From Schistosoma mansoni (lineage: Eukaryota > Platyhelminthes > Trematoda > Strigeidida > Schistosomatidae): a stretch of 64,000 nucleotides of DNA. Where the stretch lies: assembly GCF_000237925.1 (NCBI RefSeq), contig NW_017386000.1, positions 248,001-312,000 of the forward strand, written 5' to 3'. The notes below the pieces were generated by a model that was not told where the DNA came from, searched no databases, and saw only the letters and a program-made list of their open reading frames with translations. Position numbers and translations under genes: made by a program. Of this stretch, positions 21,001-30,647 are shown piece by piece; the first letter of the stretch is position 1, and every line of letters starts with the position of its first letter.

Positions 21001-23482
21001 TGTCTAATTCCCATCTTAATCCCTACTTTTATTCACTCGTTTGAATATGTATTTCAAATTACTTTCAAGTAAAATTAATTTCTAGAAAGTAAATTGTATT
21101 TAACCGTATTCATCTATTAGTCCGGAAGCACTTTGTTTACCACTTGTCTGTGATATAATCAAGGCATCTTCTCTTACCATATTTTTATATCTAATGTTCT
21201 TCATTCAATAGTCCTCTAAATTTTTGTCTGAAGTCAGGTGTTACTTTCAAGTTCAGATAGTGCTGTTGGGGCTCAGAGTAAGATGTCCTAATGTTCCCTT
21301 CAGGCAATTATAATTAAAATATTTCATCTTCTATGATCAAAGTTTTGTTTCCGTGTCTCAGATTTCTAGTGAGTGTCAGGAACCACATTTTTTGATTAGT
21401 AATTACCAATTTCATTATTTTGCTCAACATTTGTAGTTGTAATCTAACTTGGTTAAAATACTGTGTGTTTTATCAAGTATGTTTGATTATTATCAATCAA
21501 CAACATACTCTTATGTTTTGCATAGAATAAAATCAATCGGATAAAGAATATATGTTATCATCATTTCCTCAGTTTTTGTTACATTTTCTGATTTTACTGT
21601 AATGATAGGATGCACTTTACGTGCTTTTATAAACCTATTCTAGATAACAAAAGAGAGTCGGTAAAATGCATATTAAAATAATCTATACCACTTAATTAGA
21701 TGATCTACGTTCCGAGTTAAGCGAATTTTTCTTCGGCTAATCTCCAGAATTCTCTGTTAGTCAATAATTGGCTTAAAGGTTATCAAAAGCAAAACTTATT
21801 GTCATTGATTTTGACTAACCCTGTTTTTAAACTTTTTATTATGAATTATTCATTTTCAGGTCGGTTGATATTCAAATGTGCTAGCTGTAACAAATCTTTT
21901 GCTTCCAGATCTGATGTAGCAATACATTACAAACATGTACACGCTGGTAAGTACACTGCGACTATCCATCCATATACAGTTGAGTCATAATTCATCAATT
22001 CTGTAGGTACATTATTCATTTTTATTAATCGAATACCAAAAGGTTAAAAATAAATACATGTTTTCTTAACATCCAACGGATACCGTTTGTCACTTAACTG
22101 TTGGACTGTATATCTCATCACATACCGAGATAGATTTATTTTCTGAATGTGCTGTTCTCTTTATTCTATATTCCGAAGAGCTAATAAATTAATATTATTT
22201 TTCACAAAAAGTCTCAGTAACAGGACACCAAAGTTTTTTTTTTACTTAGTCAGTGTAACTATAAGGCTGGGGTTTTTCATTTCCAAGGCTGGCAACTCAA
22301 TGACTCTATTCATTGACTGTAGTTCTCTTCATTTTATTCATTACTTCAGTATTTAAAAGGAAATCTCTCTGTTAGTTAAATCTGTGTCTTACACCTTGCA
22401 AACTCTTCATTTTGAATTGTATAATTAAATAATTGTATATTGGTCAATAGACACAAATTTCAGCATTACAGTTTTTTTATACACAATATTGGGGAATTTA
22501 TATCTCTATCCTTCACAAACAAAGCGATAATTGACTCCAATCCTGTTATGGTGTTACGTTTTGAAGGACCAGCACCCAACTATGAACGTATTGTTTACTT
22601 TCTTATTTACAGTCACTAGACTTAAAGATTTTATCACGTTTTTATCACGTTATTGCTTTTAATGATTAGTAGAGATCGAGTCAGTATTGGAAGGTTATTC
22701 CATTCTGATTTTCCGCTTGACATTTGATGAAATCTCTCATAAAACCTTCACGTATTGTAACCACTTTATTACCTGTTCAGTGGATAGACTGTCTCCACTA
22801 TTCAACTTCAGTTAGTTCATACTCATATTATCAGCCTTATGGTTTACTGTTGGACACTCAAAAATCATTTAAACAGATTGCATGGAGAAACTGACGTCAA
22901 TGCGAACCATAAAGCATTAAGTTGAAAAGTATTTGACTTTTAGTTCGTATAATGTATTTCATGCATCAAGTAAAGTGTTATTCACGTCATTTTATTACGT
23001 ATCATCTTATTTGTAGCTAAATTAATTAAGTGCGCTGAGTGTGATAGAACTTTTACGTCGAAACTAACTTTGCAAAATCACGTACGCGTCTCCCATCCTG
23101 GTAAGTTTTGGTTTAATTACTTCTAAATAATCACGTATATTTAAATCAATGATATAATGATTTTAACATTGTATACTATTACTACGTAGTATGTTGGCAT
23201 CACATTAATAATTACCCTAGGGAATTGTTCATATCTGTTGCTTATTTGTACTAAATCCATTATATAAAACTATCGCATATGCGTGTGTTTGTATTACAAA
23301 TAGATGATGATGAGGAAGAAGAGATCGCGGAGGACGTTGATGAAGAAGACGAGGAAGAAAATGAAGAAGAAGATAAAATTGAAATCCCATTATCTCCTAG
23401 GAAAACTCCAAACAAAACTGTTTACATTCACCTTTTCCGTACAAATAAAAAGCTTCGTATTCAAAACCCAAATGTTTCATAA
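12..23482 (+). CDS. Multi-exon C2H2 zinc-finger protein gene (3' part; spans introns)
   Basis: I join twelve plus-strand exons by AG/GT (one AG/GC) boundaries that keep one open frame: 12-80, 9569-9652, 10490-10573, 12299-12382, 14766-14849, 18069-18152, 19224-19307, 20010-20093, 20843-20914, 21860-21946, 23017-23100 and 23304-23482 (stop). Every internal intron is phase 1, so any exon could be skipped without a frameshift. Eight exons each encode one CX2CX12-HX4H finger; the exon at 9569 looks like a decayed finger. The tail is acidic (runs of E/D) and then basic. The product is probably a nuclear nucleic-acid-binding protein, but the target cannot be told; canonical TGEKP linkers are absent. 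The 5' end lies outside the window. The first two exons are the least certain. No ortholog name is assigned. Confidence 0.75.
81..820. repeat. Intronic DNA with one repeat fragment
   Basis: No coding exon was found. Positions 555-640 resemble the CAGTCAGTCA-type LINE 3' end seen at 2507 and 12893, but diverged. Confidence 0.35.
820..1340 (-). repeat. Interspersed repeat, unclassified retroposon
   Basis: Its left 60 bp (TATTTATTTGAACAC... GGGGCACC ... CACCACAC) match the small insertion at 4719-4779. Read on the minus strand it would end in an (AAATA)-type tail, like a LINE or SINE 3' end. The middle has a GGTTGAAGGTCC motif (minus strand), weakly like a Pol III B box. No coding capacity is seen. 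Confidence 0.4.
1341..2505. other. Intronic stretch with nothing recognised
   Basis: Short open frames on both strands show no known domain and no splice-site pair in the phase of the host gene. Confidence 0.3.
2507..2795 (-). mobile_element. LINE 3'-end fragment
   Basis: Starts with CAGTCAGTCAGCAACAACG and includes GAGCCATGTC, a motif shared with the copy at 12893. Part of it (GTTTAAGGGAACATAAAGAG) matches the untranslated stretch at 7470. It looks like a 5'-truncated minus-strand copy of the LINE at 7448-9345. Confidence 0.5.
2796..4130. other. Intronic stretch, unassigned
   Basis: Holds an open frame of 94 codons (2809-3093, plus) without a recognisable domain, a TA-dinucleotide run at 3275-3299, and non-coding DNA of unknown origin to about 4130. 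It may contain old repeats I cannot name. Confidence 0.3.
3275..3299. repeat. (TA)n microsatellite
   Basis: Uninterrupted AT dinucleotides, 25 bp. Confidence 0.9.
4131..4850 (+). mobile_element. Decayed LINE reverse-transcriptase 3' portion
   Basis: Translated pieces resemble the C-terminal part of the RT ORF in the LINE at 5098 (a word like L-A-E-D-I-R followed by F-N-H-H, then L-S-W-L-G-Y in place of LRWLGH). The reading is broken by many stops, so this is an old copy. It carries the small insertion at 4719-4779. Confidence 0.45.
4719..4779 (-). mobile_element. 61 bp retroposed fragment with target-site duplication
   Basis: The 12 bp GATTCAGACGCT occurs at 4707-4718 and again at 4780-4791, directly bordering an insert that matches the start of the repeat at 820. 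On the minus strand the insert ends in an AAATAAATA-type tail. This is an extremely 5'-truncated retroposition event inside the older LINE relic. Confidence 0.7.
5098..7447 (+). mobile_element. Non-LTR retrotransposon (schistosome RTE-like LINE), defective
   Basis: Starts with a 5' leader GACCGTAGCTGCTACCTTGA that recurs inverted near 13177. The coding region jumps from the leader to the middle of the ORF, so the endonuclease domain is missing. Reverse transcriptase pieces follow: GRAAGPD near 6035, a [14 protein letters not shown] motif A near 6410, [12 protein letters not shown] near 6575, and YADG in place of YADD at about 6710. The C-terminal part has LLYGSETW and LRWLGHVLR. Several stops and frame changes make it inactive. 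It directly follows a 3'-end scrap of an older copy (5069-5097). Clade assignment is by eye. Confidence 0.8.
7448..9345 (-). mobile_element. Second copy of the same LINE, opposite orientation, internally deleted
   Basis: On the minus strand, from 9345 downwards: the 5' leader ([17 protein letters not shown] frame), the start of an APE-type endonuclease ([20 protein letters not shown], then CCVSETRI) at 8700-8480, a deletion, then RT with a good YADD ([14 protein letters not shown]) at about 8210-8180, then the C-terminal part to about 7540 and a 3' UTR. The endonuclease core and the RT N-terminus are lost. Its 3' end abuts the 3' end of the plus-strand copy. Confidence 0.8.
9569..9652 (+). 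CDS. Exon with a degenerate zinc finger (84 bp)
   Basis: CTTATAG acceptor, GGTGAGT donor, phase 1-1, exactly 84 bp like the finger exons. Ungapped against the finger at 10490 it keeps the aromatic residue before the first Cys, the first Cys, a Ser, the core Phe and the core Leu, but it lacks the second Cys and both His. It is best read as a finger exon that has lost zinc binding while remaining in frame. Confidence 0.55.
9653..10489. other. Intron, nothing recognised
   Basis: AT-rich intron between the degenerate finger exon and exon A; no repeat or gene seen. Confidence 0.4.
10490..10573 (+). CDS. Zinc-finger exon A
   Basis: Encodes one finger with C-S-S-C, then 12 residues ([12 protein letters not shown]), then H-V-Q-L-V-H. 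TTGCAG acceptor, GGTACA donor, phase 1-1. Its closest relative in the window is the exon at 18069, which shares the core [10 protein letters not shown]. Confidence 0.85.
10611..10722. repeat. Perfect 38-bp inverted repeat (foldback)
   Basis: Arms 10611-10648 and 10685-10722 are exact reverse complements (GTTACGTAATAATTATATAA... and its mirror), separated by 36 nt. It begins 38 nt after the donor of exon A, so it would form a long hairpin in the pre-mRNA. Confidence 0.9.
11160..11790 (-). mobile_element. Ty3/gypsy-like LTR retrotransposon fragment (fossil)
   Basis: The minus-strand reading around 11534-11746 resembles the tail of schistosome gypsy integrases (a short V-Y-E-V-x-V-G ... W-V-x-H-A-N-E-L pattern). 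The rest is non-coding and may include 3' flank or LTR. It is a short, broken fragment in an intron. Confidence 0.45.
12132..12164. repeat. 14-bp perfect hairpin upstream of exon B
   Basis: ATTAAAAGACTATT (12132-12145), a 5-nt loop, and its exact reverse complement (12151-12164), 135 bp before exon B. Confidence 0.8.
12299..12382 (+). CDS. Zinc-finger exon B
   Basis: Encodes C-D-Q-C ... H-I-Q-Q-V-H with CSRTF after the second Cys. Preceded by a T-rich tract and TTTCATAG; donor GTAAAT. Pairs with the exon at 19224 (shared CSRTF and QQVH). Confidence 0.85.
12893..13185 (-). mobile_element. Internally deleted LINE derivative with 7-bp target duplication
   Basis: On the minus strand it starts with the leader CCGACCGTAGCTGCTACC and ends with ...TGACTGACTG, joining the 5' leader of the LINE to its extreme 3' end (compare 7330-7430). 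AACAACT flanks it at 12886-12892 and 13186-13192. The empty site is preserved in the opposite arm of the surrounding inverted repeat (around 13990-14010). Confidence 0.7.
13248..13447. other. Assembly gap (200 N)
   Basis: Exactly 200 N, so a default-size gap. The opposite arm of the inverted repeat suggests that the real missing DNA is about 96 bp. Confidence 0.98.
14018..14765. other. Intron before exon C, nothing firm
   Basis: AT-rich. Around 14270-14340 there is a faint tRNA-like pattern (GATTCGATCC), too weak to call a SINE. Confidence 0.3.
14766..14849 (+). CDS. Zinc-finger exon C (GC donor)
   Basis: Encodes C-E-I-C-G-T-T-F ... H-E-K-S-I-H. The acceptor is TTTTTCTAG. The donor is G|GCAAGT, the consensus of minor GC-AG introns and not GT. 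Length 84 bp, phase 1-1. Pairs with the exon at 20010. Confidence 0.8.
15431..15459. repeat. (AAT)n microsatellite, imperfect
   Basis: ATAATAATAA with one interruption, about 29 bp, inside the intron after exon C. Confidence 0.75.
15660..17560 (-). mobile_element. RTE-clade LINE (SR2-like), defective
   Basis: Read on the minus strand: a 5' leader (17560-17220), the start of an APE endonuclease (a CTWNVRT-like word near 17200, then Y-N-L-D-V-L), an internal deletion, then RT with [20 protein letters not shown] near 16380 and [11 protein letters not shown] near 16110, and a C-terminal arginine/glutamate-rich end to about 15690. The RT palm is partly deleted and stops are frequent. It sits in the intron between exons C and A'. 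Confidence 0.75.
17561..18068. other. Intron before exon A', nothing recognised
   Basis: No gene or clear repeat. Confidence 0.35.
18069..18152 (+). CDS. Zinc-finger exon A'
   Basis: Encodes [22 protein letters not shown], nearly the same as exon A. TTATGTAG acceptor, GGTGAGT donor. It opens the second copy of the A-B-C triplet. Confidence 0.85.
18153..19223. other. Intron A'-B', nothing recognised
   Basis: AT-rich non-coding DNA without recognisable repeats. Confidence 0.4.
19224..19307 (+). CDS. Zinc-finger exon B'
   Basis: Encodes C-D-V-C-S-R-T-F ... H-V-Q-Q-V-H. TTTTACAG acceptor after a pyrimidine tract; donor GTAAGT. Confidence 0.85.
19308..20009. other. Intron B'-C', nothing recognised
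   Basis: A minus-strand open stretch at 19636-19860 has no recognisable domain and is judged chance. Confidence 0.4.
20010..20093 (+). CDS. Zinc-finger exon C'
   Basis: Encodes C-E-Q-C-G-D-F-F ... H-Q-E-T-R-H. ATTTTAG acceptor, GGTTAG donor. Closes the second triplet; the CE-C-G core matches exon C. Confidence 0.83.
20843..20914 (+). CDS. Linker exon between finger blocks
   Basis: A 72 bp phase 1-1 exon with no Cys or His. It encodes a Pro/Lys-rich linker ([15 protein letters not shown]...). TGTCCAG acceptor, GGTAAAC donor. It separates the duplicated finger block from the last two fingers. Confidence 0.65.
21860..21946 (+). CDS. Zinc-finger exon D
   Basis: Encodes [12 protein letters not shown] ... 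H-Y-K-H-V-H. TTTTCAG acceptor, GGTAAGT donor. At 87 bp it is one codon longer than the other finger exons. It most resembles type A. Confidence 0.85.
23017..23100 (+). CDS. Zinc-finger exon E
   Basis: Encodes [11 protein letters not shown] ... H-V-R-V-S-H. TTTGTAG acceptor, GGTAAGT donor. This is the last finger; the next intron is only 203 bp. Confidence 0.85.
23304..23482 (+). CDS. Terminal acidic exon and stop of the zinc-finger gene
   Basis: After a TACAAATAG acceptor the phase-1 frame gives about 30 residues that are mostly Asp/Glu, then a basic stretch ([14 protein letters not shown]), and a TAA at 23480-23482. Acidic tails are common in nuclear proteins; the role here is not known. 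Confidence 0.75.
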
Positions 23483-23638
23483 GTGCAGTTTTGTAAACTA
23501 TCCCCTAAAATTCATAAATTTTTACTCTGCTGTAGATTACCGGGTGTCAGATTTTATCACTTTTATTTATATAATTATTATTTTGATAAGTGTGTACATT
23601 CTTTATTGCCGTTTATCTTCATATTATTATTACTATTC

Positions 23639-23644
23639 AATAAA
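23639..23644 (+). terminator. Candidate poly(A) signal, zinc-finger gene
   Basis: AATAAA 157 nt after the stop codon on the same strand, before the repeat-rich DNA begins. The cleavage site is not seen. Confidence 0.5.
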
Positions 23645-23710
23645 TCATAACTGTACATACAATGTGTTCATTTTTCATAAGAGCAGTATAAAAAGTCCAA
23701 AGATTGTAAA

Positions 23711-24130
23711 TGTTAGGGCGATCCTGAAAATTTCTCGCGATAGACATGACAAACTCAGGAAACATAAATAGACATTTTATCCAATCAGCGTTTGACTAGA
23801 AATTTTGCTAGAAACATCTTGACAATGAAAAGTCACAGGTAGAGTTTCTCATTGGCTGACTACTACACTGCTACTATGTTCCGCAGCATTCCAGGATTTT
23901 CAGGAAAAGTCAAAGACCTCTGAAATACTATAAATACCCAATATTTCCTCTACATAAATGAACATTTGGAGTAAAGACCTTCCCATATATTTTACGTATT
24001 TTTATTCGTGTTACAGTTTCTGCATAGTTCTAGATTCAAGATAACGAGACTAGCTTAGGATACGAAAATAGCGTTCAATCAGCAAGAATAATCAGTAAAA
24101 TGAGGCTGATTAATTGAAGTGTTGCCATAA
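23711..24130 (+). mobile_element. Possible solo LTR (fossil)
   Basis: Starts with TGTTAG, has a TATA-like CTATAAATACCC at about 23930 and a T-rich stretch downstream, as an LTR promoter would. No internal retroelement sequence follows. The right edge and target duplication are not resolved, so this is tentative. Confidence 0.35.
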
Positions 24131-24213
24131 CATTCGAAAATAAACGATTGAAAAGACCATCATATTAACATAAACCACTAAAAATATTACAAAAAACGAA
24201 CAACTCGCCGTAC

Positions 24214-24216
<3 letters not shown>

Positions 24217-24249
<33 letters not shown>
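24217..24249. repeat. (TA)n microsatellite at left edge of the 7SL array
   Basis: 33 bp of uninterrupted TA; the array unit begins within a few bases of its end. Confidence 0.9.
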
Positions 24250-24251
<2 letters not shown>

Positions 24252-25035
24252 AGCTGATGACATCATTGTTTCCATTGTCATCCTGGAGGTGAACTTCTCA
24301 CAGTCAATCTGCTCAATATGCACACATGCATGTAACCGAGATCAACTCATTGTAGTCATTCTGCCACAATGGTTCTCTTGTCAGTCTACTCAACTCGATC
24401 GACCAATGAAGACAATCAAGCAGCGAATGTGCCATACACTGATCCACGTCACGAACCGTCCACTTGATTACACGGAATATATACACAGACAGATTACTGA
24501 CGAGATGATTCAGTGGGTAGATTTCAGTGAATGAGCTACTTTGTTGCCGATTGATTGTCTGTTGTGGGTGAGATGGAAAGACTAGAACGAGATGATATTC
24601 ATCAGTGTTTAACATCTCCTAACAATCGATCACTCCTCGTGGTAATTCCTTCAATTCGAACAATTGATAAATGACAGATATTGAGAAATGATTAATGTGG
24701 TGTCAGTTCTGTGTCCTCTTCAACTAGTCATGTCATCATATGGACTAGTCATCGTACAGTTAATTTGTTGTCTGAGTGGTGTTGTGTGCATGTCTTAGTA
24801 TGATATTTGTCAAAATGTGTGTTTGTATAGGTGTGATGATCTCCGATTTCTATATGAGATAGGATTGAATGGATTGTGAATTCAATCTTGTATGCACTTG
24901 CAGTGACTCGATGTCGAAGTGTGTTGTGTTGATTGTGGTGGACATTGTTGATTGAAGTTGTCTGAGAGTTGTAAATTATGTTGTCTGTATGATGTCCAAT
25001 GAGCATGAAATGATTGTGTTGAATCAATGTTAACG

Positions 25036-25333
25036 GCTGGGCGTGGTGGCGTGCGCCTGTAATCTAGCTACTTGGAGGCCAGGGTGCGGGATTTCGTGGG
25101 ACCGGGAGTTCTGGCATATGGGTGCTCATGTTGATCGGGCGTCCACGCTAAGCACGGCGCCGATATGGATGAGCTGTCGGAGGACGGGTTGTCCAGGTCG
25201 TCTAAGGAGGGGCGGACCGGCCCAGGGGGGAAACCCAGCAGGCAAAAGTCCCCGCGTGGTGCGGTAGCGGGATAGCGCCTGTGAATGGTGTCCATGTGAC
25301 AGCCCGGTTGGCGCGTGAAGACCGCCTCCTTTT
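25036..25333 (+). ncRNA. 7SL: 7SL (SRP) RNA gene, copy 1
   Basis: The RNA scaffold of the signal recognition particle, which pauses translation of secretory proteins and docks ribosomes at the ER. The sequence follows human 7SL from end to end. The Alu domain opens GCTGGGCGTGGTGGCG and has the UGUAA loop (RNA nt 23-27), bound by SRP9/14 in other animals. The S domain has GATCGGGCGTCC, the GGAG tetraloop of helix 6 (nt 144-147, SRP19 site), and the GGAA tetraloop of helix 8 (nt 194-197) followed by AGCAGG and GGGATAGCGCCTGTGAAT (SRP54 site). It ends at T4 (25330-25333), a Pol III stop, giving about 298 nt against ~300 in human. The exact 5' end is inferred by alignment. No TATA or CRE-like element is obvious just upstream. 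Confidence 0.95.
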
Positions 25334-26438
25334 CACTATCCCACACACACTACACCATACCAATCCTCTTACTATATTTCACCTTCATACACTGCACCGT
25401 CCTCATCCGTCTCATTCTCTCCCGTCCAACCTCAATCCACATCAATAGAATCACTCGTCGAACAACCCACACATCTAACAACATGCTTAACCACATTTCT
25501 CACTATGACAAATACACTACTACAAGAAGGTTTCCTACCTATTTGCACAGCTTCTTTCATTCATCACTAAACAACATCACAACTATCAATGACAGTGTCA
25601 CTGTCACGACAAACCTACACGCTAACAAGCCAACTCTATCAATCGTCTATCTCAAGCTCATGACATCATTGTTTCCATTGTCATCCTGGAGGTGAACTTC
25701 TCACAGTCAATCTGCTCAATATGCACACATGCATGTAACCGAGATCAACTCATTGTAGTCATTCTGCCACAATGGTTCTCTTGTCAGTCTACTCAACTCG
25801 ATCGACCAATGAAGACAATCAAGCAGCGAATGTGCCATACACTGATCCACGTCACGAACCGTCCACTTGATTACACGGAATATATACACAGACAGATTAC
25901 TGACGAGATGATTCAGTGGGTAGATTTCAGTGAATGAGCTACTTTGTTGCCGATTGATTGTCTGTTGTGGGTGAGATGGAAAGACTAGAACGAGATGATA
26001 TTCATCAGTGTTTAACATCTCCTAACAATCGATCACTCCTCGTGGTAATTCCTTCAATTCGAACAATTGATAAATGACAGATATTGAGAAATGATTAATG
26101 TGGTGTCAGTTCTGTGTCCTCTTCAACTAGTCATGTCATCATATGGACTAGTCATCGTACAGTTAATTTGTTGTCTGAGTGGTGTTGTGTGCATGTCTTA
26201 GTATGATATTTGTCAAAATGTGTGTTTGTATAGGTGTGATGATCTCCGATTTCTATATGAGATAGGATTGAATGGATTGTGAATTCAATCTTGTATGCAC
26301 TTGCAGTGACTCGATGTCGAAGTGTGTTGTGTTGATTGTGGTGGACATTGTTGATTGAAGTTGTCTGAGAGTTGTAAATTATGTTGTCTGTATGATGTCC
26401 AATGAGCATGAAATGATTGTGTTGAATCAATGTTAACG

Positions 26439-26736
26439 GCTGGGCGTGGTGGCGTGCGCCTGTAATCTAGCTACTTGGAGGCCAGGGTGCGGGATTTCGT
26501 GGGACCGGGAGTTCTGGCATATGGGTGCTCATGTTGATCGGGCGTCCACGCTAAGCACGGCGCCGATATGGATGAGCTGTCGGAGGACGGGTTGTCCAGG
26601 TCGTCTAAGGAGGGGCGGACCGGCCCAGGGGGGAAACCCAGCAGGCAAAAGTCCCCGCGTGGTGCGGTAGCGGGATAGCGCCTGTGAATGGTGTCCATGT
26701 GACAGCCCGGTTGGCGCGTGAAGACCGCCTCCTTTT
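26439..26736 (+). ncRNA. 7SL: 7SL RNA gene, copy 2
   Basis: No difference from copy 1 noticed; T4 stop at 26733-26736. Confidence 0.95.
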
Positions 26737-27841
26737 CACTATCCCACACACACTACACCATACCAATCCTCTTACTATATTTCACCTTCATACACTGCAC
26801 CGTCCTCATCCGTCTCATTCTCTCCCGTCCAACCTCAATCCACATCAATAGAATCACTCGTCGAACAACCCACACATCTAACAACATGCTTAACCACATT
26901 TCTCACTATGACAAATACACTACTACAAGAATGTTTCCTACCTATTTGCACAGCTTCTTTCATTCATCACTAAACAACATCACAACTATCAATGACAGTG
27001 TCACTGTCACGACAAACCTACACGCTAACAAGCCAACTCTATCAATCGTCTATCTCAAGCTCATGACATCATTGTTTCCATTGTCATCCTGGAGGTGAAC
27101 TTCTCACAGTCAATCTGCTCAATATGCACACATGCATGTAACCGAGATCAACTCATTGTAGTCATTCTGCCACAATGGTTCTCTTGTCAGTCTACTCAAC
27201 TCGATCGACCAATGAAGACAATGAAGCAGCGAATGTGCCATACACTGATCCACGTCACGAACCGTCCACTTGATTACACGGAATATATACACAGACAGAT
27301 TACTGACGAGATGATTCAGTGGGTAGATTTCAGTGAATGAGCTACTTTGTTGCCGATTGATTGTCTGTTGTGGGTGAGATGGAAAGACTAGAACGAGATG
27401 ATATTCATCAGTGTTTAACATCTCCTAACAATCGATCACTCCTCGTGGTAATTCCTTCAATTCGAACAATTGATAAATGACAGATATTGAGAAATGATTA
27501 ATGTGGTGTCAGTTCTGTGTCCTCTTCAACTAGTCATGTCATCATATGGACTAGTCATCGTACAGTTAATTTGTTGTCTGAGTGGTGTTGTGTGCATGTC
27601 TTAGTATGATATTTGTCAAAATGTGTGTTTGTATAGGTGTGATGATCTCCGATTTCTATATGAGATAGGATTGAATGGATTGTGAATTCAATCTTGTATG
27701 CACTTGCAGTGACTCGATGTCGAAGTGTGTTGTGTTGATTGTGGTGGACATTGTTGATTGAAGTTGTCTGAGAGTTGTAAATTATGTTGTCTGTATGATG
27801 TCCAATGAGCATGAAATGATTGTGTTGAATCAATGTTAACG

Positions 27842-28139
27842 GCTGGGCGTGGTGGCGTGCGCCTGTAATCTAGCTACTTGGAGGCCAGGGTGCGGGATTT
27901 CGTGGGACCGGGAGTTCTGGCATATGGGTGCTCATGTTGATCGGGCGTCCACGCTAAGCACGGCGCCGATATGGATGAGCTGTCGGAGGACGGGTTGTCC
28001 AGGTCGTCTAAGGAGGGGCGGACCGGCCCAGGGGGGAAACCCAGCAGGCAAAAGTCCCCGCGTGGTGCGGTAGCGGGATAGCGCCTGTGAATGGTGTCCA
28101 TGTGACAGCCCGGTTGGCGCGTGAAGACCGCCTCCTTTT
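27842..28139 (+). ncRNA. 7SL: 7SL RNA gene, copy 3
   Basis: Same sequence as copy 1 as far as checked by eye. Confidence 0.95.
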
Positions 28140-29244
28140 CACTATCCCACACACACTACACCATACCAATCCTCTTACTATATTTCACCTTCATACACTG
28201 CACCGTCCTCATCCGTCTCATTCTCTCCCGTCCAACCTCAATCCACATCAATAGAATCACTCGTCGAACAACCCACACATCTAACAACATGCTTAACCAC
28301 ATTTCTCACTATGACAAATACACTACTACAAGAATGTTTCCTACCTATTTGCACAGCTTCTTTCATTCATCACTAAACAACATCACAACTATCAATGACA
28401 GTGTCACTGTCACGACAAACCTACACGCTAACAAGCCAACTCTATCAATCGTCTATCTCAAGCTCATGACATCATTGTTTCCATTGTCATCCTGGAGGTG
28501 AACTTCTCACAGTCAATCTGCTCAATATGCACACATGCATGTAACCGAGATCAACTCATTGTAGTCATTCTGCCACAATGGTTCTCTTGTCAGTCTACTC
28601 AACTCGATCGACCAATGAAGACAATGAAGCAGCGAATGTGCCATACACTGATCCACGTCACGAACCGTCCACTTGATTACACGGAATATATACACAGACA
28701 GATTACTGACGAGATGATTCAGTGGGTAGATTTCAGTGAATGAGCTACTTTGTTGCCGATTGATTGTCTGTTGTGGGTGAGATGGAAAGACTAGAACGAG
28801 ATGATATTCATCAGTGTTTAACATCTCCTAACAATCGATCACTCCTCGTGGTAATTCCTTCAATTCGAACAATTGATAAATGACAGATATTGAGAAATGA
28901 TTAATGTGGTGTCAGTTCTGTGTCCTCTTCAACTAGTCATGTCATCATATGGACTAGTCATCGTACAGTTAATTTGTTGTCTGAGTGGTGTTGTGTGCAT
29001 GTCTTAGTATGATATTTGTCAAAATGTGTGTTTGTATAGGTGTGATGATCTCCGATTTCTATATGAGATAGGATTGAATGGATTGTGAATTCAATCTTGT
29101 ATGCACTTGCAGTGACTCGATGTCGAAGTGTGTTGTGTTGATTGTGGTGGACATTGTTGATTGAAGTTGTCTGAGAGTTGTAAATTATGTTGTCTGTATG
29201 ATGTCCAATGAGCATGAAATGATTGTGTTGAATCAATGTTAACG

Positions 29245-29542
29245 GCTGGGCGTGGTGGCGTGCGCCTGTAATCTAGCTACTTGGAGGCCAGGGTGCGGGA
29301 TTTCGTGGGACCGGGAGTTCTGGCATATGGGTGCTCATGTTGATCGGGCGTCCACGCTAAGCACGGCGCCGATATGGATGAGCTGTCGGAGGACGGGTTG
29401 TCCAGGTCGTCTAAGGAGGGGCGGACCGGCCCAGGGGGGAAACCCAGCAGGCAAAAGTCCCCGCGTGGTGCGGTAGCGGGATAGCGCCTGTGAATGGTGT
29501 CCATGTGACAGCCCGGTTGGCGCGTGAAGACCGCCTCCTTTT
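29245..29542 (+). ncRNA. 7SL: 7SL RNA gene, copy 4
   Basis: Same sequence as copy 1 as far as checked by eye. Confidence 0.95.
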
Positions 29543-30647
29543 CACTATCCCACACACACTACACCATACCAATCCTCTTACTATATTTCACCTTCATACA
29601 CTGCACCGTCCTCATCCGTCTCATTCTCTCCCGTCCAACCTCAATCCACATCAATAGAATCACTCGTCGAACAACCCACACATCTAACAACATGCTTAAC
29701 CACATTTCTCACTATGACAAATACACTACTACAAGAAGGTTTCCTACCTATTTGCACAGCTTCTTTCATTCATCACTAAACAACATCACAACTATCAATG
29801 ACAGTGTCACTGTCACGACAAACCTACACGCTAACAAGCCAACTCTATCAATCGTCTATCTCAAGCTCATGACATCATTGTTTCCATTGTCATCCTGGAG
29901 GTGAACTTCTCACAGTCAATCTGCTCAATATGCACACATGCATGTAACCGAGATCAACTCATTGTAGTCATTCTGCCACAATGGTTCTCTTGTCAGTCTA
30001 CTCAACTCGATCGACCAATGAAGACAATGAAGCAGCGAATGTGCCATACACTGATCCACGTCACGAACCGTCCACTTGATTACACGGAATATATACACAG
30101 ACAGATTACTGACGAGATGATTCAGTGGGTAGATTTCAGTGAATGAGCTACTTTGTTGCCGATTGATTGTCTGTTGTGGGTGAGATGGAAAGACTAGAAC
30201 GAGATGATATTCATCAGTGTTTAACATCTCCTAACAATCGATCACTCCTCGTGGTAATTCCTTCAATTCGAACAATTGATAAATGACAGATATTGAGAAA
30301 TGATTAATGTGGTGTCAGTTCTGTGTCCTCTTCAACTAGTCATGTCATCATATGGACTAGTCATCGTACAGTTAATTTGTTGTCTGAGTGGTGTTGTGTG
30401 CATGTCTTAGTATGATATTTGTCAAAATGTGTGTTTGTATAGGTGTGATGATCTCCGATTTCTATATGAGATAGGATTGAATGGATTGTGAATTCAATCT
30501 TGTATGCACTTGCAGTGACTCGATGTCGAAGTGTGTTGTGTTGATTGTGGTGGACATTGTTGATTGAAGTTGTCTGAGAGTTGTAAATTATGTTGTCTGT
30601 ATGATGTCCAATGAGCATGAAATGATTGTGTTGAATCAATGTTAACG

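Larger units (their letters stand above)
20094..23016. other. Introns around linker exon and exon D
   Basis: Apart from the exons at 20843 and 21860 these introns (749, 945 and 1070 bp) show no repeat or gene. Confidence 0.35.
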
